Source: an uncultured Neglectibacter sp.
GTDB taxonomy: Bacteria; Bacillota; Clostridia; Oscillospirales; Acutalibacteraceae
DNA length: 48,280 nt
Assembly: GCA_904374805.1 (NCBI GenBank)
Contig: CAJFEW010000006.1
Span: 1 to 48,280, forward strand
Reading direction: 5' to 3'
Positions 8,034 to 16,539 of this stretch are shown piece by piece. The notes beneath the pieces were generated by a model. The model saw nothing but the letters and a program-made list of their open reading frames with translations. It was not told the origin of the DNA and searched no databases. The position numbers were made by a program, and so were the translations under genes. The first letter of the stretch is position 1; every line of letters starts with the position of its first letter.

Positions 8034-8696
8034 ATGGTGGCAATCGGGATAGCGGTGGGGGTGATCGTTCTCCTCCTGGTCTTGCTGCTGGTCCCTGTGC
8101 GTTTGGAGATTTCCTTCCAAAAGACCTTCACGGGGACGGTACGGTACCTCTTTTTCCGGTTCCCCTTTGGCGGCGTTCCGAAAGAAGCAGAGGAACCTTC
8201 CCCGCCGGAAGAAACAAAGGTGTCTCCTGAAAAGGAACCAGGTCTGGGAAAAAAACTGCGGGCAATGCTCCGCCGGGAAGGTCTGGGCGGCTTTCTGCGC
8301 ACTCTGCAGGAGCTGGCGCAGGCGGTGGAGGGCGCTGTGCAGGGATTGCTGAAGCGGGTGCGCTTGGACACCTTCGATCTGTACATCTGCCTGGGCGGGA
8401 AAGAAGACGCCGCCGCTGCCGCTGTTTTATACGGCCAGGTGTGCGCAGCAGTGTACAGTGCCTGCGGCGCAATCTTTCATTGGCGGCCCGGAAAGGCAAG
8501 GCGGGTGAGTGTGGATTTGCAGTACCAGACAGAGGAGCACCAGGTGGATTTTTCCGGCAAAGCTTCCATTCGGCTGTTGTTTTTACTGCAAGAAGGGATT
8601 ATACTACTTTGGAAGGCGCTTCCTTTTTTCAGGAAACTGCAGGCAAACCAAACAGAAAGGATTTCGCAGACGCGAAAGCAGGGTGAAGTAAAATGA
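8034..8696 (+). CDS. DUF2953 membrane protein (YtfI-like)
   Basis: The 220-residue protein opens with one strong hydrophobic helix (IGIAVGVIVLLLVLLLVPV, about residues 3-22) and continues as VRLEISFQKTFTGTVRYLFFRFPF, typical of DUF2953. The middle is charged and variable, and the end contains the LQYQTEEHQVDFSGKASIRL beta segment. In Bacillus the YtfI homologue lies next to ytfJ, and here too the stop overlaps the gerW start by 4 bases. A sporulation or germination link is inferred from that pairing. The ribosome site is only moderate (GAAAGG about a dozen bases upstream), so the start could shift slightly. Confidence 0.85.
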   Translation: MVAIGIAVGVIVLLLVLLLVPVRLEISFQKTFTGTVRYLFFRFPFGGVPKEAEEPSPPEETKVSPEKEPGLGKKLRAMLRREGLGGFLRTLQELAQAVEGAVQGLLKRVRLDTFDLYICLGGKEDAAAAAVLYGQVCAAVYSACGAIFHWRPGKARRVSVDLQYQTEEHQVDFSGKASIRLLFLLQEGIILLWKALPFFRKLQANQTERISQTRKQGEVK

Positions 8697-9154
8697 GCGA
8701 CAATCAAGTGAATCATTTGCTCGGCACCACCATGGACAAGATTAAGCAGATGGTGGACGTGAATACGGTAATTGGAAACCCTGTGACCACGCCGGACGGC
8801 ACCACCGTGATCCCGGTTTCCCGAGTGAGCTATGGGTTCGCCTCAGGTGGAACGGACCTTCCCTCGAAGACCCAGCCTTCCGGAGGGCTGTTTGCCGGAG
8901 GCAGCGGCGCTGGGATCACTATCAGCCCCATTGCGTTTCTGACCATCCGGGAGGGGCATGTCCGGGTTTTGCAAATCGAGCCCTATCTCAGCTCCGTGGA
9001 CCGGGCTTTGGAAAAGGTTCCGGATGTGGTGGATAAGATTTCCGCCCTGTTCCAAAAGGACGAAAAAGACAGTTTTCCCCCGGAGAAAAAGGCCGAAGAG
9101 ACGCCTTTGACCGATGGTGTGGAGCAAGGGGGAGAGCCTGCCCCGGATCTGTAA
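8693..9154 (+). CDS. GerW family sporulation protein (YtfJ)
   Basis: This 153-residue protein is a GerW/YtfJ homologue, a family made in sporulating cells and implicated in spore germination. It contains the conserved TVIGNPVTTPDGTTVIPVSR, then VSYGFASGG, a glycine-rich GGLFAGGSGAGITISPIAFL segment and LQIEP. The C-terminal 40 residues are acidic and lysine-rich and not conserved. Its ATG overlaps the DUF2953 stop, giving translational coupling of the pair. No separate sporulation sigma-factor promoter was recognisable. Confidence 0.9.
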   Translation: MSDNQVNHLLGTTMDKIKQMVDVNTVIGNPVTTPDGTTVIPVSRVSYGFASGGTDLPSKTQPSGGLFAGGSGAGITISPIAFLTIREGHVRVLQIEPYLSSVDRALEKVPDVVDKISALFQKDEKDSFPPEKKAEETPLTDGVEQGGEPAPDL

Positions 9155-9206
9155 ACGCATAGCTGGCCGCCCGCCCGCATACCTTTGTTTGCGAGGCGGG
9201 TGATTT

Positions 9207-10328
9207 GTGTTGGTCAAGCGTATCAAGAGATGGGCCGGCATTCTTTGCTGGATGGGCGTTTTTCTGGGAGCATGCGGCGGTTGGGCGCGGGCGGCGCAGC
9301 CCGCGGTTTCGGCGGAGAGCGCTGTGGTTTTGTTGGCGGATACTGGCGCTGTCCTGTACGAAAAGGAGGCGCACACGCCCCGCCCCATGGCCAGTACCAC
9401 AAAAATCATGACAGCGCTTCTGACGTTAGAAGCCGGCCAGGAGTTGGGGAACCCCGTGGTGGAAATTACAGAAGAGATGGTGGCGGTAGAGGGGTCGTCC
9501 ATGGGGTTGCTGCCTGGGGACCGGGTCACGTTGGAGGGCCTTGCTGCCGGCATGCTGTTGGCTTCGGGGAATGATGCCGCCAACGGGGCGGCACTGTATC
9601 TGGACGGGTCTTTGGAGCAATTTGCTGAGAGGATGAATGCCCGGGCGGCGGACCTGGGAATGGAAGACACTTGGTTTGTCACACCCTCCGGGCTGGATGG
9701 CGTGTCTCCCGAGGGGAGAGAGCATGTGTCCACGGCCTACGATATGGCCCTGCTGGCCCAAGAGGCATTGAAAAATCCCAGCTTCCAAAGGCTCTGCTCC
9801 AGTGTGCGCGCCACCGTGCATATGGAGGATCCAGAGAGGTCGCTCACCTTGACCAATCACAACCGGCTGCTGACCCAATACCAGGGTTGTGTGGGAGTGA
9901 AAACAGGGTTCACGAAAAAAGCGGGGCGCTGCCTGGTCTCCGCTGCCCAGCGGGACGGGGCTCTGCTGGTGGCGGTGACGCTGCACGCCCCCGATGATTG
10001 GAACGACCATGCCCTGCTGCTGGATTACGGGTTTTCCCAGGTGCGCACGGTCTCCCTCGACGAAGAGATTCCCTCCCTGTCGCTGCCGGTAGTGGGATCA
10101 GAGGCAGAATCCGTCTCCGTTAGCTGCAGCGGAGAGGGAACATCCGTTGCCCTGGGCCCGCAGGATGTGCTGGAGCGCCGCGTGTATGGCCCCGCATTTT
10201 TGTACGCTCCCATCCATCTGGGCGATTGCGTAGGGCAAGTGCGCTGGTATGTGGGGGATCGGTGTGTGGCCCAGAAGGACTTGACGGCCCAGGAAGAGGC
10301 GCCCCTCTCTTCCGAAAAAGACGTGTGA
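9207..10328 (+). CDS. Penicillin-binding D-alanyl-D-alanine carboxypeptidase (DacF-like)
   Basis: This serine peptidase trims the terminal D-alanine from peptidoglycan pentapeptides at the outer face of the membrane. The 373-residue precursor has a signal peptide (residues 1 to about 29, basic start then ILCWMGVFLGACGGWA) and the three active-site motifs STTK (Ser63, Lys66), SGN (120-122) and KTG (232-234), followed by the PBP5-type C-terminal beta domain. The start is GTG at 9207 after GAGGCGGG; the neighbouring TTG at 9210 is an alternative. Position after the YtfIJ pair suggests a sporulation-type DacF or DacB role, but the sequence alone does not separate these from vegetative DacA. Confidence 0.92.
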   Translation: MLVKRIKRWAGILCWMGVFLGACGGWARAAQPAVSAESAVVLLADTGAVLYEKEAHTPRPMASTTKIMTALLTLEAGQELGNPVVEITEEMVAVEGSSMGLLPGDRVTLEGLAAGMLLASGNDAANGAALYLDGSLEQFAERMNARAADLGMEDTWFVTPSGLDGVSPEGREHVSTAYDMALLAQEALKNPSFQRLCSSVRATVHMEDPERSLTLTNHNRLLTQYQGCVGVKTGFTKKAGRCLVSAAQRDGALLVAVTLHAPDDWNDHALLLDYGFSQVRTVSLDEEIPSLSLPVVGSEAESVSVSCSGEGTSVALGPQDVLERRVYGPAFLYAPIHLGDCVGQVRWYVGDRCVAQKDLTAQEEAPLSSEKDV

Positions 10329-10344
10329 GAAAGGCGAGTGACCT

Positions 10345-11151
10345 ATGGAAGAAAAAAGCCGCATTCAAAAAATATTGGCTGCCAGCGGGGTGGCTTCCCG
10401 ACGCAAGGCAGAGGAACTGCTTTCTCAAGGCAGGGTGACGGTAAACGGCCGTGTGGCCCATGTGGGCGACAGCGCCATCCCGGACAAAGACCGGCTTGCT
10501 GTGGACGGCCAGCCGGTGGTAACGGGCGGAAAGAAGATCTATCTGGCCCTGCACAAGCCCCGGGGGTTTGTCACCACCCTGCACGATGAGCGGGGACGCC
10601 GGTGTGTGGCCCAGCTGGTAGAGGATGTGGGAGAGCGGGTCTATCCGGTGGGCCGTTTGGACAAGGACTCGGAGGGATTGCTGCTCCTTACCAACGACGG
10701 GGAATTTGCCAACCGGGTAGCCCACCCGAAACGGCATGTGGCCAAAACCTACCGGGTCACAGTACGTCCTTCCGTCACAGAAGAGCAGCTCAATCAAATC
10801 AGCACCGGGATTGTGATTGAAGGCCGCCGGACGGCCCCTGCAAAAGTCCGGGTTCTGCAGCAGGAGCTGGGGCGGGTTGTGCTGGAAATTGTCTTGTACG
10901 AGGGAAGGAACCGGGAGATCCGGAAAATGTGTCAGGCTTTGGGATTGGAAGTGGCCAGGCTCAAACGCATTGCCGTGGGACCGGTTCGTCTGGGCATGCT
11001 GCCCCAGGGCAAGTACAGAGAGCTGACGAAAGAGGAACTGCGGGCACTGACCGCGGAAGTGAAGAAAGGGGAGAAGTCGTATGATTCAGGTGAAACCCAT
11101 GGAAAATCGGGAAGAAGAGAATCGTCTGCTGGCAGAGGCAGACGCCGCTGA
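10345..11151 (+). CDS. RluB/RsuA-type 23S/16S pseudouridine synthase
   Basis: The 268-residue protein has an N-terminal S4 domain (RIQKILAASGVASRRKAEEL...GRVTVNG), the IYLALHKPRGFVTT strand, the catalytic GRLDKDSEGLLLLTNDGE motif (Asp106) and the LYEGRNREIRKMCQALGLEV block. This places it in the RsuA/RluB/RluE/RluF group; RluB (23S rRNA, peptidyl transferase region) is the most usual member in Firmicutes. The last two dozen residues are unconserved and end in a Gly/Arg/Ser tail that reads 71 bases into the next gene in another frame. Confidence 0.9.
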   Translation: MEEKSRIQKILAASGVASRRKAEELLSQGRVTVNGRVAHVGDSAIPDKDRLAVDGQPVVTGGKKIYLALHKPRGFVTTLHDERGRRCVAQLVEDVGERVYPVGRLDKDSEGLLLLTNDGEFANRVAHPKRHVAKTYRVTVRPSVTEEQLNQISTGIVIEGRRTAPAKVRVLQQELGRVVLEIVLYEGRNREIRKMCQALGLEVARLKRIAVGPVRLGMLPQGKYRELTKEELRALTAEVKKGEKSYDSGETHGKSGRRESSAGRGRRR

Positions 11152-11467
11152 GGAGAGCCGCGTGCTTCTGATGGAGGACCGGGGGGAGAAAGTGGGCTAT
11201 GTGGTGGTCCGGTTAGAAGGCAGCACGCTGCACCTGCACAAACTCCAGGCCTTCGGGTACGACGGCTCTGAGAGACCCCAGGGGGAGACGCTGTTTATTT
11301 TGGACACCCTTATGCGCTCTGCCGCCTCCTATGGGGAGAACAACGGCGCCGATTGGATTATCACAGATTTCCCCGACTTTTATGATTTTTTCCGAGCTCG
11401 GGGCTTTACGATAGAGGACGGTTTTGCCTCCACACCCATGAGCACCATTGTCCGCTATGAAGGATAA
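11081..11467 (+). CDS. Small GNAT-like protein of unknown function
   Basis: The 128-residue product is predicted alpha/beta: VLLMEDRGEKVGYVVVRLEG forms a beta hairpin like the core of GNAT acetyltransferases, and LFILDTLMRSAASYGENNGA looks like the following helix; DFYDFFRARGF resembles the C-terminal YxxxGF found in GNATs. No clear acetyl-CoA Q/RxxGxG/A loop is visible, so catalysis is doubtful. An AAAGGGGAG site at about 11063 supports the ATG at 11081 even though it lies 71 bases inside the preceding gene. Adjacent position to the pseudouridine synthase suggests co-transcription only; the function is unknown. Confidence 0.7.
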   Translation: MIQVKPMENREEENRLLAEADAAEESRVLLMEDRGEKVGYVVVRLEGSTLHLHKLQAFGYDGSERPQGETLFILDTLMRSAASYGENNGADWIITDFPDFYDFFRARGFTIEDGFASTPMSTIVRYEG

Positions 11468-11535
11468 AGGAGACCGTCCTTGGGGCATGTTTGCCAGGGC
11501 CTTTCTTAAGAATCTGTGAAATTGGCCGAAATGAG

Positions 11536-11564
11536 TTGCATTGCGTTTCGGGGAATGGTAAAAT
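11536..11564 (+). promoter_or_regulatory. Promoter of the yicC-remA-gmk-rpoZ-priA run
   Basis: TTGCAT (11536-11541), 17 bases and TAAAAT (11559-11564) precede the yicC ATG (11621) by about 57 bases. The 153-base gap from the preceding stop holds no gene. This is the only promoter I can see upstream of the long co-oriented run to 25 kb. Confidence 0.7.
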
Positions 11565-11620
11565 ACTAGGATAGAATAGCCAAGTATTGTTCGCACTTGC
11601 AAAGAACAGGGGGACATGGT

Positions 11621-12499
11621 ATGCTCCGCAGCATGACGGGATACGGCCGTGGGGAACGCACCCTAGGAGGCCGTCACATCGTTTTTGAAATAAAGTCAGT
11701 CAATCACAAATATTTTGAATGCAACGCCCGCATTACGCGGGGGTACCTTTTTTTAGAGGACAAGCTGAAAGCCTATGTACAAAGCAAGATTTCTCGGGGC
11801 AAGGTAGATGTCTTTCTGCAGATTGAAACCTTGGAGGAGACCGACGTGCAGGTGCTGGTCAACCACTCCCTGGCTTCCGCCTATGTACAAGCTTTTCAAG
11901 AGCTGAAGGAACGCTATGGCCTGGCAGACGAGGTGTCTCTGCCTCTTTTGTCCAAATACACCGATATTTTTTCCGTGCACAAGGCTCCCGAAGACGAAGA
12001 GGCTGTGTGGGAGTCGGTGCGGCAGGTGGCCGACGAGGCCATTGCCTCTTTCCTGCGGATGCGAGAGACAGAAGGGGCTCGCCTGAAGGAGGACATTTTG
12101 GAAAAAGCAGAGGCCATTGTCTCTCTGGTGGAGCAGGTGGAACAGATCACCCCAGAAACGGTAGATGCATACCGGGAACGGCTGCGGACTAAAATCGAGG
12201 AACTCTTGGAGGACAACCGGTTCGACGAGCAGCGTCTGCTTACAGAGGTGGCTATTTTTGCCGACAAGGTGGCGGTAGATGAAGAGACCGTCCGGCTGCG
12301 CAGCCATTTTCTGCAGCTGCGCAAGCTGCTGGAATCCGATGGGCCCGTGGGAAGAAAAATCGATTTCCTGGTGCAGGAGATGAACCGGGAGGCCAACACT
12401 ATTGGCTCCAAATCCGTCAATGCGAAAATCGCCTATTTGGTGGTGGATATCAAAGCCTTGATTGAGAAAATCCGGGAACAGGTGCAAAATGTGGAATAG
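11621..12499 (+). CDS. YicC family endoribonuclease
   Basis: YicC proteins are endoribonucleases conserved across bacteria (yloC in Bacillus subtilis). The 292-residue product starts MLRSMTGYGRGE, the family hallmark, and includes EIKSVNHKYFECNARI, RGKVDVFLQIE and the C-terminal KIDFLVQEMNREANTIGSKS block, followed by VVDIKALIEKIREQVQNVE. The ATG at 11621 follows AGGGGGA; an in-frame ATG at 11597 lies upstream of that site and is rejected. It heads the segment that is syntenic with B. subtilis yloC-remA-gmk-rpoZ. Confidence 0.95.
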   Translation: MLRSMTGYGRGERTLGGRHIVFEIKSVNHKYFECNARITRGYLFLEDKLKAYVQSKISRGKVDVFLQIETLEETDVQVLVNHSLASAYVQAFQELKERYGLADEVSLPLLSKYTDIFSVHKAPEDEEAVWESVRQVADEAIASFLRMRETEGARLKEDILEKAEAIVSLVEQVEQITPETVDAYRERLRTKIEELLEDNRFDEQRLLTEVAIFADKVAVDEETVRLRSHFLQLRKLLESDGPVGRKIDFLVQEMNREANTIGSKSVNAKIAYLVVDIKALIEKIREQVQNVE

Positions 12500-12511
12500 G
12501 CAGGTGGAGCA

Positions 12512-12784
12512 ATGAAATTGGTAAATATCGGCTTTGGCAACCTGGTGTCTGCAGACAAAGTGGTGGCAGTGGTAAGCCCCGACTCCGCGCCCATCAAGCG
12601 GATGGTGCAGGAGGCAAAAGAGCAGGGTGTCTTGATCGACGCCACCTTTGGGCGCCGGACAAAAGCCGTGTTGATTATGGACAGCGACAATGTGGTTCTT
12701 TCCGCCATTTCCCCGGAGACCGTGGCCGGGCGGTTTAACGACAGGGAGGAGCCGGCCGCAGAAGGAGGAGAACGTCATGGCTAA
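12512..12784 (+). CDS. remA: Extracellular matrix regulator RemA (DUF370)
   Basis: RemA is a small DNA-binding protein that activates matrix and osmoprotection genes in Bacillus subtilis. The 90-residue product carries the family start [20 protein letters not shown] and the [23 protein letters not shown] block. Its place between yicC and gmk matches the Bacillus order exactly. It overlaps gmk by 8 bases. What it regulates in this organism is not known; matrix control is transferred from Bacillus. Confidence 0.93.
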   Translation: MKLVNIGFGNLVSADKVVAVVSPDSAPIKRMVQEAKEQGVLIDATFGRRTKAVLIMDSDNVVLSAISPETVAGRFNDREEPAAEGGERHG

Positions 12785-13385
12785 AGGATTATTGCTGGTG
12801 ATTTCCGCGCCCTCCGGCGGCGGAAAGGGCACCATCCTCAAAGAGCTTTTCGCTCAGGAGGAAAATTTGCGCCTGTCTGTTTCTGCCACAACCCGGCAGC
12901 CCCGCCCCGGAGAGGAGAACGGCAAGCAGTATTTCTTTCTCTCCCGAGAGGAGTTCGAAACAAAAATCCAGACCGGTCAGATGCTGGAATACGCCGAATA
13001 TGTGGGCAACTATTACGGGACGCCCCGGGAACCGGTGGAACGCTGGATGGACCAGGGCAGAGACGTGGTTTTGGAGATTGAGGTCAAAGGCGGCGCCCAG
13101 GTGAAAAAACTCATGCCGGAATGCGTCTCCATTTTTATTCTTCCCCCCTCCATGCAGGTTCTGGAAAAACGCCTGCGGGGCCGGGGAACGGAAGAGGAAG
13201 CCACCATTCAACAGCGGCTTGCCAAGGCGCGGGAGGAAATCCCTCACGCGAAAGAGTACGACTATGTGGTCTTTAACGACCGCCTGGAGGACGCTGTAAG
13301 CGACCTGCGGGCGATCATTCACGGGGAAAAACTGAAGTTTTCCCGCAATACAGATTCAATTGAAAGGGTGCTGGAACATGCTTAA
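12777..13385 (+). CDS. gmk: Guanylate kinase
   Basis: Guanylate kinase phosphorylates GMP to GDP with ATP. The 202-residue protein has the P-loop APSGGGKGT (residues 11-19, where many homologues have GPSGVGKST), [13 protein letters not shown] for GMP binding, [23 protein letters not shown] and the lid region [17 protein letters not shown]. The ATG at 12777 follows a strong GAAGGAGGAG site inside the end of remA. It overlaps rpoZ by 8 bases, coupling nucleotide metabolism and transcription genes as in Bacillus. Confidence 0.96.
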   Translation: MAKGLLLVISAPSGGGKGTILKELFAQEENLRLSVSATTRQPRPGEENGKQYFFLSREEFETKIQTGQMLEYAEYVGNYYGTPREPVERWMDQGRDVVLEIEVKGGAQVKKLMPECVSIFILPPSMQVLEKRLRGRGTEEEATIQQRLAKAREEIPHAKEYDYVVFNDRLEDAVSDLRAIIHGEKLKFSRNTDSIERVLEHA

Positions 13386-13593
13386 ACCGTCTGCTAACAT
13401 TATCACCGTCCCTCACAAGAGCTACTACTCCTTGGTGATTGCCGTGGCCAAACGTGCCCGGCAGATTGCCGAAAAAGCGGAAAAAGAGGGGACCATCCTG
13501 ATGGACAAGCCTGTGGACATGGCTGTGCAGGACTTCGTCCAGGGAAAATACCGCATTCTTGAGCCGGAGATGATTACGGAAGAGGATGCATAA
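13378..13593 (+). CDS. rpoZ: RNA polymerase omega subunit
   Basis: Omega assists folding and assembly of the RNA polymerase beta-prime subunit. The 71-residue product has [30 protein letters not shown] and PVDMAVQDFVQGKYRIL, the usual short Firmicutes omega. The true ATG at 13378 follows GAAAGGGTG and overlaps the gmk end; an in-frame ATG at 13360 lies upstream of it. coaBC, which separates rpoZ from priA in Bacillus subtilis, is missing, and priA begins 8 bases before the rpoZ stop. Confidence 0.93.
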   Translation: MLKPSANIITVPHKSYYSLVIAVAKRARQIAEKAEKEGTILMDKPVDMAVQDFVQGKYRILEPEMITEEDA

Positions 13594-16033
13594 CGCTCCT
13601 TTTGCCCAAGTGGCCGTGGAGAACACGGCCTACCACTTTGACAAACTGTTTACCTACAGGATTCCCTCCGCCTTGCGGGGCAAAGTGCAGCCCGGTATGC
13701 GCGTCAGTGTCCCGTTTGGCACGGGCAATCGGCTGCGGGTGGGCCTTGTGTTTGCCCTGACCCAGGAGGGGGGAGAGAAGGTAAAAGACCTTCACAGCCT
13801 GCTGGACCCTGAGCCTGCGCTGGATGCGTCCATGGTGGAGTTGGCCCGGTGGATGAGTGAGCGATATTACTGCACGTTGTTTGAGGCCACTAAAGGGATG
13901 ATTCCCACAGGCTACCACTTGCGGCTGAAAAAACAGGTTGCCCTGTGCCCCGTCTTTACAGATTTTGACCGGCAGAATTACACAGACGCCCAGTGGTGTG
14001 TGATCCAAGCTCTGCAGAGAGCCAAGCAGCCCCTTCCCTTGGAAAAGGTATGTGAGGTTTCCGGCTTGGAGGAAAAATCTCCGGAGTTTTCGGATTTGCT
14101 GGAACGCGGTGTGGTGCAACCTGTGCACACGGCGGCCAGCCGTGTGGGAGATGCCGCTGCCAGAAGACTTCGTCCGGTGGCCGGGTTTTCCGGCAAGCTC
14201 ACTCCGCGCCAACAAGAGGTGTTCCGCACGCTCCAGGATGCGGGGGAAGCTTCAGAAAAGGAGCTCTGCTACTTTACAGGGGCTTCCGCCGGTGTGGTCC
14301 GGGCCCTGCTGGACAAAGGCGCCGTGGAGGCCTTTACCTATGAAGTCTATCGCCGTCCCGCCTTCTTTGACGAGGAGGTATCCCTTTCCGAAAAGATGGC
14401 CCTTTCCCCGGAGCAGGAGCAGGTTTTTGCCTCTCTTCGCAGGGAGTGTGAGGACCCGGCAGGATTCCACTGTGCGCTGCTGTACGGGGTGACCGGCAGT
14501 GGGAAAACCGCCGTCTTTCTCAAGCTGGCGCAAGCCGTCCGGGACCAGGGGAAAGGCGTTATCGTCATGGTGCCGGAAATTTCCCTGACAGGCCAGGCTA
14601 TCCGGCAGTTTCGCCGGTGGTTTGGGGATTCTGTGGCAGTGTTTCACAGCGGCCTTTCCCTGGGAGAGCGGCTGGACGAGTGGAAGCGCGTCAAACGAGG
14701 GGAAGCCTCCGTCGTGGTGGGCACCCGCTCCGCTGTTTTTGCCCCTGTGGCCCACTTGGGCTTGATCGTGGTGGACGAGGAGCAGGAGCACACCTATAAG
14801 TCGGAGACCAGCCCCCGGTACGATGCCCGAGAGGTGGCCCGCTACCGTTGCGGTCAGGAAGGGGCTTTTTGCCTGCTCTCCTCCGCCACCCCCTCTGTGG
14901 AGTATTTTCGCATGGCCCAGGAGGGAAAAATCGGTTTTCATAAGCTGAAAGCCCGGTTTGGCGACGCGCAGCTTCCCCAGGTGCAGGTTGTGGACCGAAA
15001 CCAGGAGGGGGTGAGAGACGGGGGCAATTTCGGCCCTGTCCTGGCAGGCGCCCTGCAGGAGAATTTCCGGTTGGGCCGCCAATCGATCCTTCTTCTGAAC
15101 CGGCGGGGCTATCACACCTTTGCCTCCTGCCAAAATTGCCACGAGGTGGTGGTCTGTCCCCACTGCAGCATCTCCCTCACGTATCACAGCGCCAATGGGA
15201 GACTGCTCTGCCATTACTGCGGTTATTCGGTGCCTTTTTCACACCGCTGCCCTTCCTGCGGGAAGGAAGCGGTCACCTTTCGGGGAACGGGCACCCAAAG
15301 GGCGGAGGCGGAGCTGCGGGAACTGCTGCCGGAAGCCCGGGTGCTGCGGCTGGACACCGATGCGGTGGGGGCCAAATACGCCCTGGAAAAAATGCTGGAT
15401 CAGTTTGCCCGAGGGGAATATGACGTGATGGTCGGCACCCAAATGGTGGCCAAAGGGCTGAACTTTGAAAATGTTACGCTGGTGGGAGTGCTCTCTGCAG
15501 ACCAAGCTCTATACAGCGATGATTTTCGCAGCAACGAGCGGACGTTTGACCTGCTCACCCAAGTTGTGGGCCGGGCTGGCAGAGGACGGTTTCCTGGCAC
15601 AGCCATTGTGCAGACCTATGTTCCGGAGAACCCGGTGCTGCATCTGGCAGCCCGGCAGGACTACGAGGCCTTTTACCAACAGGAGCTCCTGTTTCGCCGC
15701 GCCATGTTGTATCCCCCCTTTGTAGATCTACTGGTGATCGGGTTTGTGGGAGAAAAGGAACCGTTGGTGCGGGAGAGTGCGGAGACCTTTTTGCGCAGGC
15801 TGGGAGAGCTTGCCCGGGAGAAGTACAGTGAACTGCCTCTGCGGGTTCTGCGGCCCTCTCCGGCGGCCGTGGCAAAAGTCAACAATAAATACCGCTACAA
15901 GCTCTTGATTAAGTGCCGCAATTCTTCCGCCCTGCGCACCATGATTGCCCAGCTTTTGCGGGAATTTGCAGGGCTGCGGCGGTATCATGCTGTGACGGCG
16001 TACGCCGATCCCAATCCCTATCGGATTTTGTAA
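13586..16033 (+). CDS. priA: Primosomal replication-restart helicase PriA
   Basis: PriA recognises stalled or branched forks and reloads the replicative helicase. The 815-residue protein has the N-terminal 3'-DNA-binding domain (FDKLFTYRIP...GMRVSVPFG), a winged-helix region, then the superfamily 2 helicase core with GVTGSGKT (301-308), VGTRSAVFAP and the DEEQEH box (397-402). The zinc-binding insertion has paired cysteines (SCQNCHEVVVCPHC and CHYCGYSV...RCPSCG, about residues 514-560). Motifs V and VI read GTQMVAKGLNFENVTLVGVL and QVVGRAGRGRFPG. All expected parts are intact and full length. Confidence 0.97.
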   Translation: MHNAPFAQVAVENTAYHFDKLFTYRIPSALRGKVQPGMRVSVPFGTGNRLRVGLVFALTQEGGEKVKDLHSLLDPEPALDASMVELARWMSERYYCTLFEATKGMIPTGYHLRLKKQVALCPVFTDFDRQNYTDAQWCVIQALQRAKQPLPLEKVCEVSGLEEKSPEFSDLLERGVVQPVHTAASRVGDAAARRLRPVAGFSGKLTPRQQEVFRTLQDAGEASEKELCYFTGASAGVVRALLDKGAVEAFTYEVYRRPAFFDEEVSLSEKMALSPEQEQVFASLRRECEDPAGFHCALLYGVTGSGKTAVFLKLAQAVRDQGKGVIVMVPEISLTGQAIRQFRRWFGDSVAVFHSGLSLGERLDEWKRVKRGEASVVVGTRSAVFAPVAHLGLIVVDEEQEHTYKSETSPRYDAREVARYRCGQEGAFCLLSSATPSVEYFRMAQEGKIGFHKLKARFGDAQLPQVQVVDRNQEGVRDGGNFGPVLAGALQENFRLGRQSILLLNRRGYHTFASCQNCHEVVVCPHCSISLTYHSANGRLLCHYCGYSVPFSHRCPSCGKEAVTFRGTGTQRAEAELRELLPEARVLRLDTDAVGAKYALEKMLDQFARGEYDVMVGTQMVAKGLNFENVTLVGVLSADQALYSDDFRSNERTFDLLTQVVGRAGRGRFPGTAIVQTYVPENPVLHLAARQDYEAFYQQELLFRRAMLYPPFVDLLVIGFVGEKEPLVRESAETFLRRLGELAREKYSELPLRVLRPSPAAVAKVNNKYRYKLLIKCRNSSALRTMIAQLLREFAGLRRYHAVTAYADPNPYRIL

Positions 16034-16049
16034 AGAAAGGAAATGCAAC

Positions 16050-16535
16050 ATGGCAATTCGGAATATTGTGAAATTTGGCGATGAGGTTTTGGAAAAAGAG
16101 TGCAGAAAAGTGGAGAAATTCGACGCCAAACTGCACCAGCTGCTGGAGGACATGAAAGAGACGCTGGCTGACGCCAATGGGGCTGGTCTGGCTGCTCCCC
16201 AGGTGGGTATTCTCCGTCAGGTCTGTGTGGTGGATGTGGGAGAAGGCCCCATAGAGCTGGTCAACCCGGAAATCATCGCCACCGAAGGGGAACAGAATGG
16301 GGCAGAGGGCTGCCTCTCCTATCCGGGAGAATACGGCTTGGTGAAGCGTCCTATGAAGGTGACTGTCCGCGCCCAGGACCGAAACGGAAACTGGTTTGAG
16401 AAAACCGGCGAGGGATTGTGCGCCCGGGCTTTCTGCCATGAGATCGACCATCTGCACGGGATTTTGTTCACCTCCCATGTGAGCCGTATGCTGACTCGGG
16501 AAGAACTGGAAAACGGGATGGATGACGAGGACTGA
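16050..16535 (+). CDS. def: Peptide deformylase
   Basis: Deformylase removes the formyl group from the initiator methionine of nascent proteins. The 161-residue metalloenzyme has all three motifs: GAGLAAPQVG, EGCLSYPGE with the metal-binding Cys, and CHEIDHLHGILF with the two histidines and catalytic Glu. Compared with the common EGCLSxP it keeps every ligand. Length is near the family norm. A GAAAGGAAA site precedes the ATG. fmt follows immediately, giving the usual formylation/deformylation pair. Confidence 0.96.
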   Translation: MAIRNIVKFGDEVLEKECRKVEKFDAKLHQLLEDMKETLADANGAGLAAPQVGILRQVCVVDVGEGPIELVNPEIIATEGEQNGAEGCLSYPGEYGLVKRPMKVTVRAQDRNGNWFEKTGEGLCARAFCHEIDHLHGILFTSHVSRMLTREELENGMDDED

Positions 16536-16539
16536 GAAC

